Below are positions 17,048-25,209 of a DNA stretch of 59,888 nt, piece after piece; positions within the stretch are counted from its first letter, which is position 1; each line of letters begins with the position of its first letter. The stretch is from Bacillota bacterium (GTDB lineage: Bacteria > Bacillota > Clostridia > Christensenellales > Aristaeellaceae). The DNA lies in contig JAEZTL010000052.1 of NCBI GenBank assembly GCA_023421395.1, forward strand, positions 1-59,888, given 5' to 3'. Under the pieces are notes generated by a model. It was not told where the DNA came from. It did no database searches and saw only the letters and a program-made list of their open reading frames with translations. Both the position numbers and the translations under genes were made by a program.

Positions 17048-17048
17048 A
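17000..17048 (+). repeat. direct repeat copy 1: methyltransferase 3' end plus hslO start
   Basis: The 3' end of the methyltransferase gene and the first codons of hslO copy 1. It aligns over its whole length with 17921-17968, about 85% identical with one base gap. Confidence 0.75.
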
Positions 17049-17898
17049 GGTGGATTCCCTCTACGGCGTCGGCATGATGGGCGGGCAGATTCAGGCGATC
17101 CTGATCGATTCGACGCAGCTTGCGGAAAAGGCGCGCGCGGTACACGGCCTCTCCGGCGAAGTCGCCGCGGCGCTGGGGCGGCACCTGACCGCCAGCGCCA
17201 TTCTGGGGGCCATGATCCCGTTTGAGGAGCCGATGACCGCCTTCCTTGACGGCGCTGAGAAGCAGTGGAGGCTCGCCGCCGTGGCGTATCCCGACGGCCG
17301 GGTCAAGGGCTATGCCGAGGGCCTGCGGGGCCGGATGTCCGCGGACGGACGGATGCCCTCCGACGGACATCTGACGGTCTCAAAGCATCTTCAGGACGGA
17401 CGCCGCTTTCAGCGAGAGGCCGACGTGCGGCCGGATGCGCTGGAGGCAGGCTACGCCGCGATCCTCGGCGCGCACGGCGCCGGACCGTTCCATCTGGCGG
17501 TGGGCGCCGTAGCCGGTGAGCGCGTGACATCCGCCGCCGGACTTCTGCTGTGGCTCGGCGCCGACGCTTCGGACGAGGCCGTCGAGGCGCTCTGCCGCCT
17601 CCTGCCGGCGGTCCGGGACATCGCGGGGCTCATGAAGGACATCAATCTGGACGAGGCGGTGACGCGCCTGTTCGCGCCGCTCACGCCGGAAGTGACCGGC
17701 GCGGTATACACGCGTTTTTCATGCGGCTGCAATCGGGCGGACTTTGAAAAAGCGCTGCTGGCCGCCGGCGAGACAGGTCTCGCGAAGCTGATGGAAAACC
17801 CGGACGGAGCCGATGCGCGCTGCAGCTATTGCGGGCGGATCTGGCATTTTTCCGGAGAGCAGCTCGGGCAACTGGTCACGAGGGCGCGGCGGCCCTGA
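17044..17898 (+). CDS. hslO: Hsp33 redox-regulated chaperone, divergent copy
   Basis: 284-residue Hsp33. Holdase activated by oxidation when its zinc-bound cysteines form disulfides. The four cysteines are kept as SCGC near 227 and CSYC near 259. The N-terminal core is typical (LIDSTQLAEKARAVHGLSG, ALGRHLTASAILGAM). Compared with the next gene it lacks the usual YxCxCSRER context (FSCGCNRADFEKAL instead) and has a shortened C-terminal end, so it is the more diverged paralogue. Start overlaps the methyltransferase stop (ATGA). Confidence 0.9.
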   Translation: MKVDSLYGVGMMGGQIQAILIDSTQLAEKARAVHGLSGEVAAALGRHLTASAILGAMIPFEEPMTAFLDGAEKQWRLAAVAYPDGRVKGYAEGLRGRMSADGRMPSDGHLTVSKHLQDGRRFQREADVRPDALEAGYAAILGAHGAGPFHLAVGAVAGERVTSAAGLLLWLGADASDEAVEALCRLLPAVRDIAGLMKDINLDEAVTRLFAPLTPEVTGAVYTRFSCGCNRADFEKALLAAGETGLAKLMENPDGADARCSYCGRIWHFSGEQLGQLVTRARRP

Positions 17899-17920
17899 CG
17901 GGCTTTGAGACGCGCCCAAT

Positions 17921-17968
17921 ATTGAGGACGGGGACGACCGCGTCCATCCTGTGGGGGTAACGAATGAA
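17921..17968 (+). repeat. direct repeat copy 2: fossil methyltransferase tail before the second hslO
   Basis: Matches 17000-17048, but no methyltransferase gene precedes it. It marks the left boundary of the tandem duplication that produced the second hslO. Confidence 0.75.
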
Positions 17969-18833
17969 ATCTGACGGACTCTTTCGCCTGATGCTGCTGG
18001 ACGGGCAGGCCAGGGCGTTTCTGATCGACTCGACAAACCTGACCGAGGCGGCGCGCAAGATCCACGGCCTGTCCCGCACCGCCACCGCCGCGCTGGGGCG
18101 GCACCTGACCGCCTGCGCGATGCTGGGCGCAATGCTCAAGGGCGACGGCTCGGTGACGGCCACCGTCAAGGGGAACGGCCCGCTGGGCACCCTGCTCGCG
18201 GTGGCCAAGCCCGACGGCGCAGTCAAGGGTTATGCGGAAAACCCGGAGGTGGAGCTGCCCCGCGTAAACGGCAAGCTGGCCGTGGGCGACGCGGTGGGAC
18301 ACGCCGGTCGGCTGACCGTTATCCGGGATCTGGGCTTCGGCGAGCCCTACGTGGGCCAGGTGAACCTGGTGTCCGGAGAGTTGGCGGAAGACTACGCCAT
18401 GTACTTCACCGCCTCCGAGCAGATGCCCTCGCTGGTGGCGCTGGGGGTATTGACGGGGGACAGCGTCGTCTCCGCCGGCGGGCTGATCGTGCAGATGATG
18501 CCCGGCGCGTCGGGCGAGGCGATCGCCGAGGTGGAGAAGGCCGCGCCCTCCTTCCGGGGAATCAGCCAGACCATGGACGGCATCAGCCTGGACGAGGCGG
18601 TCTCGCGCCTGCTCGCCCCGCTGGCGCCCCAGGTGATCGGGCGGCTGGACACCCGCTACGAGTGCGACTGCAGCCGGGAACGCGTCGAGCGCGCGCTGAT
18701 ATCCATGGGCGAGGCGGAGCTTACCCAGTTGATCCGCGAGCAGGGGCACGCCGAGGTGGGCTGTCAGTTCTGCGGCCAAACGCGGCAGTTTACCAAGGAA
18801 CAGCTGGAGGAGCTTCTGGAGAAGGCGCGCTGA
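17964..18833 (+). CDS. hslO: Hsp33 redox-regulated chaperone, canonical copy
   Basis: 289-residue Hsp33 with the full family pattern: LIDSTNLTEAARKIHGLS, ALGRHLTACAMLGAMLKGD, YECDCSRERVERAL and CQFCGQTRQFTKEQLEEL. The CxC...CxxC zinc site and the linker that unfolds on oxidation are both recognisable. It lies 65 bases after copy 1, and its start is preceded by a remnant of the upstream methyltransferase gene, showing it arose by local duplication. Retention of two intact copies suggests divided roles, for instance different stress thresholds (inference). Confidence 0.93.
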   Translation: MKSDGLFRLMLLDGQARAFLIDSTNLTEAARKIHGLSRTATAALGRHLTACAMLGAMLKGDGSVTATVKGNGPLGTLLAVAKPDGAVKGYAENPEVELPRVNGKLAVGDAVGHAGRLTVIRDLGFGEPYVGQVNLVSGELAEDYAMYFTASEQMPSLVALGVLTGDSVVSAGGLIVQMMPGASGEAIAEVEKAAPSFRGISQTMDGISLDEAVSRLLAPLAPQVIGRLDTRYECDCSRERVERALISMGEAELTQLIREQGHAEVGCQFCGQTRQFTKEQLEELLEKAR

Positions 18834-18924
18834 GTCCGCGAACCTTTTCGGGCGCCGGCGAATACCCTGTGTCCCGCTCCTTCGCGTGCCGTCTTTCCGA
18901 ATGCGTTATTAAAAGGAGAAAGAG

Positions 18925-20586
18925 ATGAGCAAGGTTGTGCCCTTTTCCCGCAGCGCCGCCTACCTGTACCAGCGGGCGGTCAAAAACCGGCGGGAAGGAC
19001 ATCTGCTGGACGCGCTGGAACTGACCCGGCGCGCGCTGGAAAAGGATCCCGGCAATGTGGATTACGAACTGGATCTGGCGCAGGTGCTCTGCGAATTGGG
19101 CTGCTACGTGCAGTCCAACCGGGTTCTGACGCGCATGTTGGCCCAGGATTCGTCGCTCAGCGAGTGCTATTTCGGCATCGCCTGCAACTTTTATGGCATG
19201 AACAGCGCGGACGACGCCTACAAGTCGCTGATGTGCTTTCTGTCGGAGGACCCGCAGGGTGCGGGGCGGCAGGAGGTGGGCGAACTTTTGCACAACCTGT
19301 TTGTCGCCCGCACGCTGACGGGCCACAAGTCCCGGCGCAGAGCGCGGGCTTCGAAGCTGGCGCAAAAGGGCATGCAGATGATCCGCTCCGGCGATCTGGC
19401 GGCGGGCGAACAGGCGCTGCGCCGCAGCCTCAAGATCAGCCCGCGCCACAGCCAGACGCGGGCCGTACTCGCCATGTGCCTTCAGATGCGCGGCGATTCC
19501 GAGGGCGCGCTGAAGGAGATCGCCCGCTCGCTCAGAACGCCGCGGCCGCCGCTTCGCGCGCTGTGCCTCGCGGCGCAGATCGAAAACGTCAACGGGAACG
19601 CGGAAACCGCCCGGCGGCTTCTGGATCAGGCCGCGGCCCGAAATCCGGACGGCGCCGACAGCCGTATGCTGCTGGATGCGGCCTGTGAGCTGAAGCTGGA
19701 CGGGATGGTGTTCGAACTCACGCAAAAGGCGCTGGCCCAGTCGCCGTACGACCGGGTGCTTTTGCACCTTTGCGCCGCGGCTACCGTCAACACCGGCGGC
19801 CCTGCGGAGCACGCCGCGCGATGCTGGACGCGCATGCTCCGGCTCGAGCCCGGTGACGAGGTGGCGCTGTATCACCTGGCCCATCCGGACATAAAGCCTG
19901 TCGGCTACACATGCCGCCTGCCGGAGGCGGAGGTCGCCGCCCGCGCCGAAGCGCTGGCGGAGGCCGCGCGCGGCGGGACGGAGGGCGTCAACGATACCTG
20001 GACAAATTCCGGCGAGTTCCGCCGTCTGGTGCGCTGGGCGGTGGAGAGCGGAGAGGGCGCCTTCATGCGCGCCGGGGTCAACCTGCTGGCGGCGGTGGAC
20101 GCGCCGGAGGCGGAATGGCTGATGCGGCAGGTGCTCGTGGAGCCCGCCGCCAGCCGGCAGCTCCGGCATCAGGCGCTGGCGCTTCTCGGGCTCCGCGGCG
20201 CGGTGCCGCCGTTTCTCGTGACCGGCGAGGACAAGTTTTCGCTTGCCAGCGCCGCTGACAGCGGCCAGTTGCCCAAGCTGCCGCTGGCTTACCGCCGGGT
20301 GCTCAAGCGGGCGGTCTACACCGGCATGTCCCTCAAGGAGGACTATCCGGCGCGGCTCACCATGCTGTGGCTTCGCTACGCCAACGCGCTGGGAGACACG
20401 CTGCCGGCGCTGAAGGACCTGAACGGCTGGGCCGCCGCCCTGAACCTGTGCCTGGCGCAGGACGACCACCTGGACGTGGGGGAGGACGATTTGGCGGAGC
20501 TCTTCCGCTGTTCCCGCCGTAAAATGGAGCACATGGCGCGCCGCATCCGCCGGCTTGCGCCGCTGGAACCCAGGGAGGACGCATGA
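18925..20586 (+). CDS. TPR-repeat protein
   Basis: 553 residues, soluble, made of helical repeats. The first ~100 residues contain TPR units such as RREGHLLDALELTRRALEKDPGNVDYELDLAQVLCEL, and more degenerate units occur at ~150-270. The C-terminal half is helical without clear repeats. It has an AAAGGAGAAAGAG ribosome site. The stop overlaps the next start by four bases, so it is coupled to the helical-repeat gene behind it. First gene of a four-gene set (18925-23490) of repeat, zinc-ribbon and secreted proteins. Probably a scaffold; no enzymatic motif seen. Confidence 0.75.
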   Translation: MSKVVPFSRSAAYLYQRAVKNRREGHLLDALELTRRALEKDPGNVDYELDLAQVLCELGCYVQSNRVLTRMLAQDSSLSECYFGIACNFYGMNSADDAYKSLMCFLSEDPQGAGRQEVGELLHNLFVARTLTGHKSRRRARASKLAQKGMQMIRSGDLAAGEQALRRSLKISPRHSQTRAVLAMCLQMRGDSEGALKEIARSLRTPRPPLRALCLAAQIENVNGNAETARRLLDQAAARNPDGADSRMLLDAACELKLDGMVFELTQKALAQSPYDRVLLHLCAAATVNTGGPAEHAARCWTRMLRLEPGDEVALYHLAHPDIKPVGYTCRLPEAEVAARAEALAEAARGGTEGVNDTWTNSGEFRRLVRWAVESGEGAFMRAGVNLLAAVDAPEAEWLMRQVLVEPAASRQLRHQALALLGLRGAVPPFLVTGEDKFSLASAADSGQLPKLPLAYRRVLKRAVYTGMSLKEDYPARLTMLWLRYANALGDTLPALKDLNGWAAALNLCLAQDDHLDVGEDDLAELFRCSRRKMEHMARRIRRLAPLEPREDA

Positions 20587-21413
20587 ATCCGATTGATTTT
20601 GACCGTGCTTTCGCGAAATACGCCCATGAGTGGGTGCACGAGCGCATGAAGGTGGAGAAGGACCTGGATGCCATCGAGGCCGAGATGCCCGACCTGTACC
20701 GAAAGTGGCTGAAAATGCCGGCGGATTTTCTCTCCGGCATCTCCCCCGAGGACTACTTTGCCGCGTACGGCTCGCCCGAGGCGTTGATCGGCCTGATGCG
20801 TGAATACCAGGCCGCGGGCATCCCCATTCCCGATCCGCTGATGGAGCGTCTGGACGACATGGGCGACGCGGCGATATCGCCGCTGACCGCGCTGGCCGCG
20901 GACGAGCGCGCGGACGTCTCGCTGCGCATGACGGCGCTGAACCTCTTGATCGAGCTCTCGGCCCGGGAACCGATGCCGCTGTGCCTCTCGCTCGTCGACC
21001 GCCGCGAAAGCCAGGATGAACTTGCGGATGTGGCGGCGGAGCTTTTGATGTCGATGGGCGAGGACGCCGTACCCCACATGCTGGAAAGGCTGGATCGCGC
21101 CTCGGACGCGGCGCTGGACACGTATCTGGATCTTTTATGCAACTTTCCCGGCGACGAGCGCATCTATACGGTAACAGTGGAACGGTTTCTGCGCCTTGCC
21201 GATCGGCGCGCACTCTACGCCAACTACCTGGCGAAGCTGGGCGACGAACGGGCGCTGGAAGCGTTGAACCGGGTGATGGCCCTGTCGGATCTCAGCTATC
21301 TGGACTACCTCGAGGTGCGCAACGCCATCGAGGTGCTGGGCGGTGAAGCGCCTGCCGACGACCGGCGTTTTGACGGCGATCCCGCCTACGAATCCCTCAA
21401 GAACATGAACTGA
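20583..21413 (+). CDS. HEAT-like helical-repeat protein
   Basis: 276 residues. Repeated helical pairs such as ISPLTALAADERADVSLRMTALNLLIELS and LADVAAELLMSMGEDAVPHMLERLD resemble HEAT repeats. No signal peptide, membrane segment or catalytic motif. Overlaps the TPR gene by ATGA and is followed 24 bases later by the zinc-ribbon gene, so all three are translated together. Likely a protein-binding scaffold that works with the TPR protein; partner unknown. Confidence 0.65.
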   Translation: MNPIDFDRAFAKYAHEWVHERMKVEKDLDAIEAEMPDLYRKWLKMPADFLSGISPEDYFAAYGSPEALIGLMREYQAAGIPIPDPLMERLDDMGDAAISPLTALAADERADVSLRMTALNLLIELSAREPMPLCLSLVDRRESQDELADVAAELLMSMGEDAVPHMLERLDRASDAALDTYLDLLCNFPGDERIYTVTVERFLRLADRRALYANYLAKLGDERALEALNRVMALSDLSYLDYLEVRNAIEVLGGEAPADDRRFDGDPAYESLKNMN

Positions 21414-21437
21414 AGCGAGACGCTTGGAGGAAGACCG

Positions 21438-22871
21438 ATGTACTGCAGCGCCTGCGGAAAGAAATGCCCGGACGGTGCCAAATTCTGCGCATGGTGCGGC
21501 GAAAAGCTGCCGGAGATCGAACCGGCGGCCGCCGCGCCGGAGGAGCTTCGCTTTGACGCGGAATCCGCCGCGCCCATCTTGGAGGCCGAAGCGGCGGGTT
21601 CGGAACCGGCGGAGGCGGTAGCGCCTGCGCCCGTAAAGCCGGCCGCCGCCCAGCCGGAACCGGAAGAGGGCGAGGACGAAGAAAAGGACGCGGAAGAGGA
21701 CGAGGACGACGGTCAGGAGCCCGACGTGTCGGAGCGCGCGCAGGGGCCTGCGGCCAACCCGATGCACCGCATGTTCCAGCGGCCCGCACAGCCCCGCGCG
21801 GAGGATGGCCGGACGGTGCGTCCGCTGTCGGCCAACCCGGCGCAGCCGCTCCGGGGCGAGCAGGCGGCGCTTTCGGAACTCGCGTCGGAGCCCCCGGAGG
21901 AGCCCCCCGCAAAGCGCGCTGAGCACAGGCCCAAAGCCGCGGAACAGGTTGATGATGACGAGTGGGTGCGCCCCGCGAGGCCTCGCGGGGATCAGGAAAG
22001 CGCGCGGCGTGCTCGGCCCGCCCGGGACGAATGGGACGATCGGGATGATCGGGAACTGCGGACCCGCCCGGAGCGGGAGGGAGCGCACGCCGTCCGGTCC
22101 GCCCGGGACGCCCGGAGCGGAAAGGCGCGCGACGGGCGGCAGGAGCCGCGTCCTGCCCGCACGGCCCGCGACGGCTGGGAAGACCGGAACGCGAAATCCC
22201 CGCGAGAACGCATCACGGACAGGCTGCTGCCCGGGAAAAGCACCCACGGCAAGGCGGTCACCGCCTCCGGCGGCATGGTCACACCACCCTCGCGCAGGCC
22301 GCCCGCCCGGTCCGCCAGTCCCTTCAGGCCCGCGAAGCGGTCCAAGGATGACCTCTTCTTCGAGGACTTGGAGATGCCTAAGGAAAACTTCTACGACGAG
22401 GCCGCCGAGGAGCGGGCGCTTGCGCGGCGCATTAAGTCCATCGTGGCGCTGGCCATCCTGGTGGGCGCGGCGATTGTCGCCATTTGGCTGATGTGGATGC
22501 CCGGCGGGCAAATTTTCCGCGCGCGGTGGAACCTGGGCGCGCCCGCCACCGCCTATAAGGCGATGGGCGATCAGGATCGCGCAAGCGGGCAGCTGCAGCG
22601 CGCCGCCGCAGCCTACCACAACGCGCTCAAGCTCGATCCGGAAAATTACGCCTACGCGCTGCTCGTGGGCCAGACCTACGACATGATCGGAGACCGGGAA
22701 AACGCAATCAAGGCCTTCATGGTCTGCATTCAACTGAAGCCTGCGGAGGCGCAGCCCTACAAACAGCTGGTGGACATCTACACGGTGATGGGCGACAGCG
22801 CGTCCGCGGAGAGCTGGCGCGCGGAAGGATACAAACAGACCGGCGACGCTTCGCTGGCGCCGGCCGGCTGA
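21438..22871 (+). CDS. zinc-ribbon membrane protein with disordered linker and C-terminal TPR
   Basis: 477 residues in four parts. An N-terminal zinc ribbon (CSACGKKC...KFCAWCG, residues 3-21) is followed by a long Ala/Pro/Glu/Arg-rich disordered linker (~25-300), one transmembrane helix (~334-355) and two or three TPR units (~385-470). With the basic RR-rich side before the helix, the ribbon and linker are predicted cytoplasmic and the TPR part outside. Zinc-ribbon plus one helix is a common Firmicutes arrangement, but the TPR tail is less so. AGGAAG precedes the start. Third gene of the repeat-protein cluster. Confidence 0.78.
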   Translation: MYCSACGKKCPDGAKFCAWCGEKLPEIEPAAAAPEELRFDAESAAPILEAEAAGSEPAEAVAPAPVKPAAAQPEPEEGEDEEKDAEEDEDDGQEPDVSERAQGPAANPMHRMFQRPAQPRAEDGRTVRPLSANPAQPLRGEQAALSELASEPPEEPPAKRAEHRPKAAEQVDDDEWVRPARPRGDQESARRARPARDEWDDRDDRELRTRPEREGAHAVRSARDARSGKARDGRQEPRPARTARDGWEDRNAKSPRERITDRLLPGKSTHGKAVTASGGMVTPPSRRPPARSASPFRPAKRSKDDLFFEDLEMPKENFYDEAAEERALARRIKSIVALAILVGAAIVAIWLMWMPGGQIFRARWNLGAPATAYKAMGDQDRASGQLQRAAAAYHNALKLDPENYAYALLVGQTYDMIGDRENAIKAFMVCIQLKPAEAQPYKQLVDIYTVMGDSASAESWRAEGYKQTGDASLAPAG

Positions 22872-22890
22872 ACACGGGGAGGTTGAACGG

Positions 22891-23490
22891 ATGAAGAAGA
22901 CACTATGTTTCATGCTGGCGCTTATGTTGACGCTTGGCTTGACGACAGCCGCGCTGGCTTCGGCGCAGACTTCCGCCCCGCAGGCGGCAGAAACCCTGAG
23001 CCCCGACGAGGCTGCGGAGGACGCCAGCTTCAGCGAAGGAGAGGACGGGGCCGCGGATCAGGGCCAGACAACCCCCAACGTGGCCTCCACCCGGACCGCG
23101 GACGGCGCCGTCACCATCGACGGCCAGTACACCATCTTCTGTCCGGCGGCGCTGGAGGAAATGGACGTGGATCAGCAGGACCTTGCGGACGGGCTGCTTT
23201 TTTCCGCCTACAGCGATACGATGGGTATGGACATCTACAAGTATCCGCAGGAGGAAGACACGCTCCAAACCCTCTACGACTCCTACAAGGCCGACGGCGA
23301 CATGACCGAGGTCACGTTGGCGGACGTAGGCGGCGTCCAGGTGCTGGTCTACCGCATTGACGAGACGGGCATCGACGTCACCCTCGCGGGGGACACAGGC
23401 TCCTTCTACGACATCATGATCTCCTACCAGACCGACGAGGAATACGCGCAGGTGGGCCAGATGGTCGCGTCCATCAAAAAGATCGGCTGA
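22891..23490 (+). CDS. secreted protein of unknown function
   Basis: 199 residues with a clear signal peptide (MKKTLCFMLALMLTLG... cleaved near ALASA, residue ~25), a Ser/Glu/Asp-rich stretch to ~65, and a compact C-terminal region with YTIFCPAALEEMD, KYPQEEDTLQTLYD and VASIKKI resembling small secreted domains of Clostridia. No lipobox Cys at the cleavage site. GGGAGG precedes the ATG, 19 bases after the zinc-ribbon gene. Last gene of the cluster; followed by the palindrome at 23511. Function unknown. Confidence 0.72.
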   Translation: MKKTLCFMLALMLTLGLTTAALASAQTSAPQAAETLSPDEAAEDASFSEGEDGAADQGQTTPNVASTRTADGAVTIDGQYTIFCPAALEEMDVDQQDLADGLLFSAYSDTMGMDIYKYPQEEDTLQTLYDSYKADGDMTEVTLADVGGVQVLVYRIDETGIDVTLAGDTGSFYDIMISYQTDEEYAQVGQMVASIKKIG

Positions 23491-23510
23491 CGCGCCTGCC
23501 GGAAGGAACA

Positions 23511-23548
23511 GACGGGGACGGTTTTCACATAGAAAAACCGTCCCCGTC
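23511..23548. repeat. REP-like palindrome (possible terminator)
   Basis: 15 perfect pairs: GACGGGGACGGTTTT with AAAACCGTCCCCGTC around an eight-base loop. The ACAGACGGGGACGGTT core resembles dispersed palindromes seen in many Clostridial genomes near small transposases (from memory). It lies 20 bases after the secreted-protein gene and could also end its transcript. Confidence 0.65.
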
Positions 23549-23588
23549 CGCTCGCTTGCCTGGTCGCCGGAACGCGCCCCGCGCGCGA

Positions 23589-23705
23589 TCAAACATCCGC
23601 GCCGCGCGATTTGCGGATGCGCCGCCGCGCATTGTCTGCTCGGTAGGAAAGCGCGGTAAAAAAGGCCGACAGGGCAAAAAAGATCACGGCAATCCGATAG
23701 AACAT
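23589..23705 (-). CDS. 38-residue single-pass membrane microprotein
   Basis: A very short open frame with a strong ribosome site (GGAGG, seven bases before ATG). It starts MFYRIAVIFFALSAFFTAL, a clean transmembrane helix with no charged residue after Arg4, and ends with a basic tail (ARRRIRKSRG). By the positive-inside rule the tail is cytoplasmic. It lies 45 bases downstream of another tiny membrane-protein frame and of tmcAL. No family recognised; it could be a chance frame, but the ribosome site and helix-plus-basic-tail layout argue for a gene. Confidence 0.55.
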   Translation of the reverse strand: MFYRIAVIFFALSAFFTALSYRADNARRRIRKSRGADV

Positions 23706-23750
23706 CCGTCGGCCTCCGGGCGGGTACAGGCTCCGCCACGCAAAGCGTAT

Positions 23751-23912
23751 TCACGCGCAGGGCCCGATGATCGCAAACAGCGAGACCAAGTCCGTCAGAA
23801 GCACCCATTTGGGCCGGCAGCTCAGCCCCCGCGCCATGGCGAGGAACTTCCGGAACAAAAAGACATAGACCGAGAAGGCCGGCAGCGGCACGACAATGCT
23901 CCGGACCAACAT
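23751..23912 (-). CDS. 53-residue membrane microprotein following tmcAL
   Basis: Starts seven bases after the tmcAL stop; the ribosome-site-like GGAG lies in the last codons of tmcAL (coupled translation). Two hydrophobic stretches (SIVVPLPAFSVYVFLF and WVLLTDLVSLFAIIG) are separated by a short basic loop (RKFLAMARGLSCRPK), suggesting a hairpin with both ends outside. Not recognised. Followed by a second microprotein gene in the same direction. Function unknown. Confidence 0.5.
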   Translation of the reverse strand: MLVRSIVVPLPAFSVYVFLFRKFLAMARGLSCRPKWVLLTDLVSLFAIIGPCA

Positions 23913-23919
23913 GCGTTGA

Positions 23920-25110
23920 TCACTCCGTCAGGATGCGGATCTTCTCGGTAAAATCCCGCCCGGCGCGGCGCAGGCGCGCTTCGGCGGTGGTCAGCCCCCA
24001 CACGTCGGTGGCACGGCATTCCATTTTGAAGCAGGGATCGCCGGAGAGGGAGACGGCGGAGGACACCAGCGGAAGCGGACCGTAACTCGCGATCTCCCGG
24101 ATCAGCGGCCGCGCCCGGTCGCGGAAGCCCAGCACCCGCGCGTAGGGCGGGCGCGCCACCGCGTCGGTCAGCGAGCGGTCCATGCCGATGAGCGCATGCA
24201 CGCACAGGCGGCTGAGCCGCGCCATGGTGTAGCGCTTACATTTGAGCGCCGCCAGCAGCGCCTCGCGGCCCGGCGCCAGCGCGCACAGTTTTTTGACCCG
24301 CATTTCGAGGCCCTCGCTCACGTCGGGCAGCGCGGCGATCTGCGCGGCCTCCAGCGACCGGAGCCGGTACAGCAAAAGGTTATCCAGCGCGTCGAGGCGC
24401 GCCAGGGCACCCGGCCCGCTCTCCCGGATCAGGCGTGCGGAGCTTTCCGGCATGGCGGCGTAGGCCTCCCGTTCCCGGCCGGCATAAATCGCCTCCCGGA
24501 TGGCGCTTGCGGAGGCCAGCGGCCCAAGTTCTTTGGAGTGGTAGCCGCCGGTGCGCTGGACCACCGCCACCTTCATCGGCTTTTCCAGCGCGCGGTTGGC
24601 CTTCAGATACTCCAGCGCCAGAACGGTGTTGGGGGCGTTCACCGCGGCGGCGGGCAGCTTCAGGTATTCCGCCAGCGCCTCGCCCCGGGCGCGGGCGTGG
24701 CTCTTGCCCTCGGAAAGGCGTTCGCGGATCGCCGCCTTCAGCGCGGGCGGCTCTTCACTGAGCACACGGCTCATTTCATTGAGGGTGCGGAGGCTCCCCG
24801 TCTCGCTGCCGAAGGAGATCCCATCCGCCCCCAACGCGGAGAGAAGTTCCACGCCACCCCGCGCGAAATGGTCCGCCGTCCTGACCGCGAATACGGCGGG
24901 CAGTTCCACCACCAGGTCTGCGCCGCCGGAAAGCGCCATCTGCGCTCTCGTCCACTTATCGAGAAGCGCCGGTTCGCCCCGCTGTGTGAACGCGCCGGAC
25001 AGCGCCACCACCAGGTAGTCGCAGCCGGTGATGCGCCTCGTCTCGTCCAGGTGATGCCTGTGCCCGTTGTGGAACGGGTTGTACTCCGCGATCACGCCCG
25101 CCACGCGCAT
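23920..25110 (-). CDS. tmcAL: tRNA(Met) cytidine acetate ligase
   Basis: TmcAL (formerly YlbM) forms N4-acetylcytidine at the wobble base of elongator tRNA-Met using acetate and ATP. It is recognised by GVIAEYNPFHNGHRHHL at the start (HxGH-type nucleotidyltransferase motif) and ALSGAFTQRGEPALLDKW, VELPAVFAVRTADHFA and GISFGSETGS. 396 residues is the family length. The start is the ATG at 25110, just behind GGGGGTGAGG; the frame stays open upstream but crosses the promoter. Followed at seven bases by a tiny membrane-protein frame. Divergent from tdk. Confidence 0.92.
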   Translation of the reverse strand: MRVAGVIAEYNPFHNGHRHHLDETRRITGCDYLVVALSGAFTQRGEPALLDKWTRAQMALSGGADLVVELPAVFAVRTADHFARGGVELLSALGADGISFGSETGSLRTLNEMSRVLSEEPPALKAAIRERLSEGKSHARARGEALAEYLKLPAAAVNAPNTVLALEYLKANRALEKPMKVAVVQRTGGYHSKELGPLASASAIREAIYAGREREAYAAMPESSARLIRESGPGALARLDALDNLLLYRLRSLEAAQIAALPDVSEGLEMRVKKLCALAPGREALLAALKCKRYTMARLSRLCVHALIGMDRSLTDAVARPPYARVLGFRDRARPLIREIASYGPLPLVSSAVSLSGDPCFKMECRATDVWGLTTAEARLRRAGRDFTEKIRILTE

Positions 25111-25132
25111 ATCCTCACCCCCTGATGCCGAT

Positions 25133-25161
25133 ATTTTATCGTCTCGCGGGAAGGAAAGCAA
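25133..25161 (-). promoter_or_regulatory. promoter of tmcAL
   Basis: On the minus strand, TTGCTT (25156-25161), 17 bases, TAAAAT (25133-25138), 22 bases before the ATG. Confidence 0.6.
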
Positions 25162-25209
25162 GCAGAGTACGTCGAATTGTGGGGAGAATACCAAAGGCGG
25201 AGGGTTTCC

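Noticed and set aside
18790..21213. Very long open frame on the minus strand (about 800 codons)
   Set aside because: Antisense to hslO, the TPR and the helical-repeat genes. High GC keeps the opposite strand open; it has no ribosome site and an Arg/Pro/His-rich nonsense composition.
21135..22913. Minus-strand open frame of about 590 codons
   Set aside because: Antisense shadow of the zinc-ribbon gene, low-complexity Arg/Pro-rich protein, no start signal.
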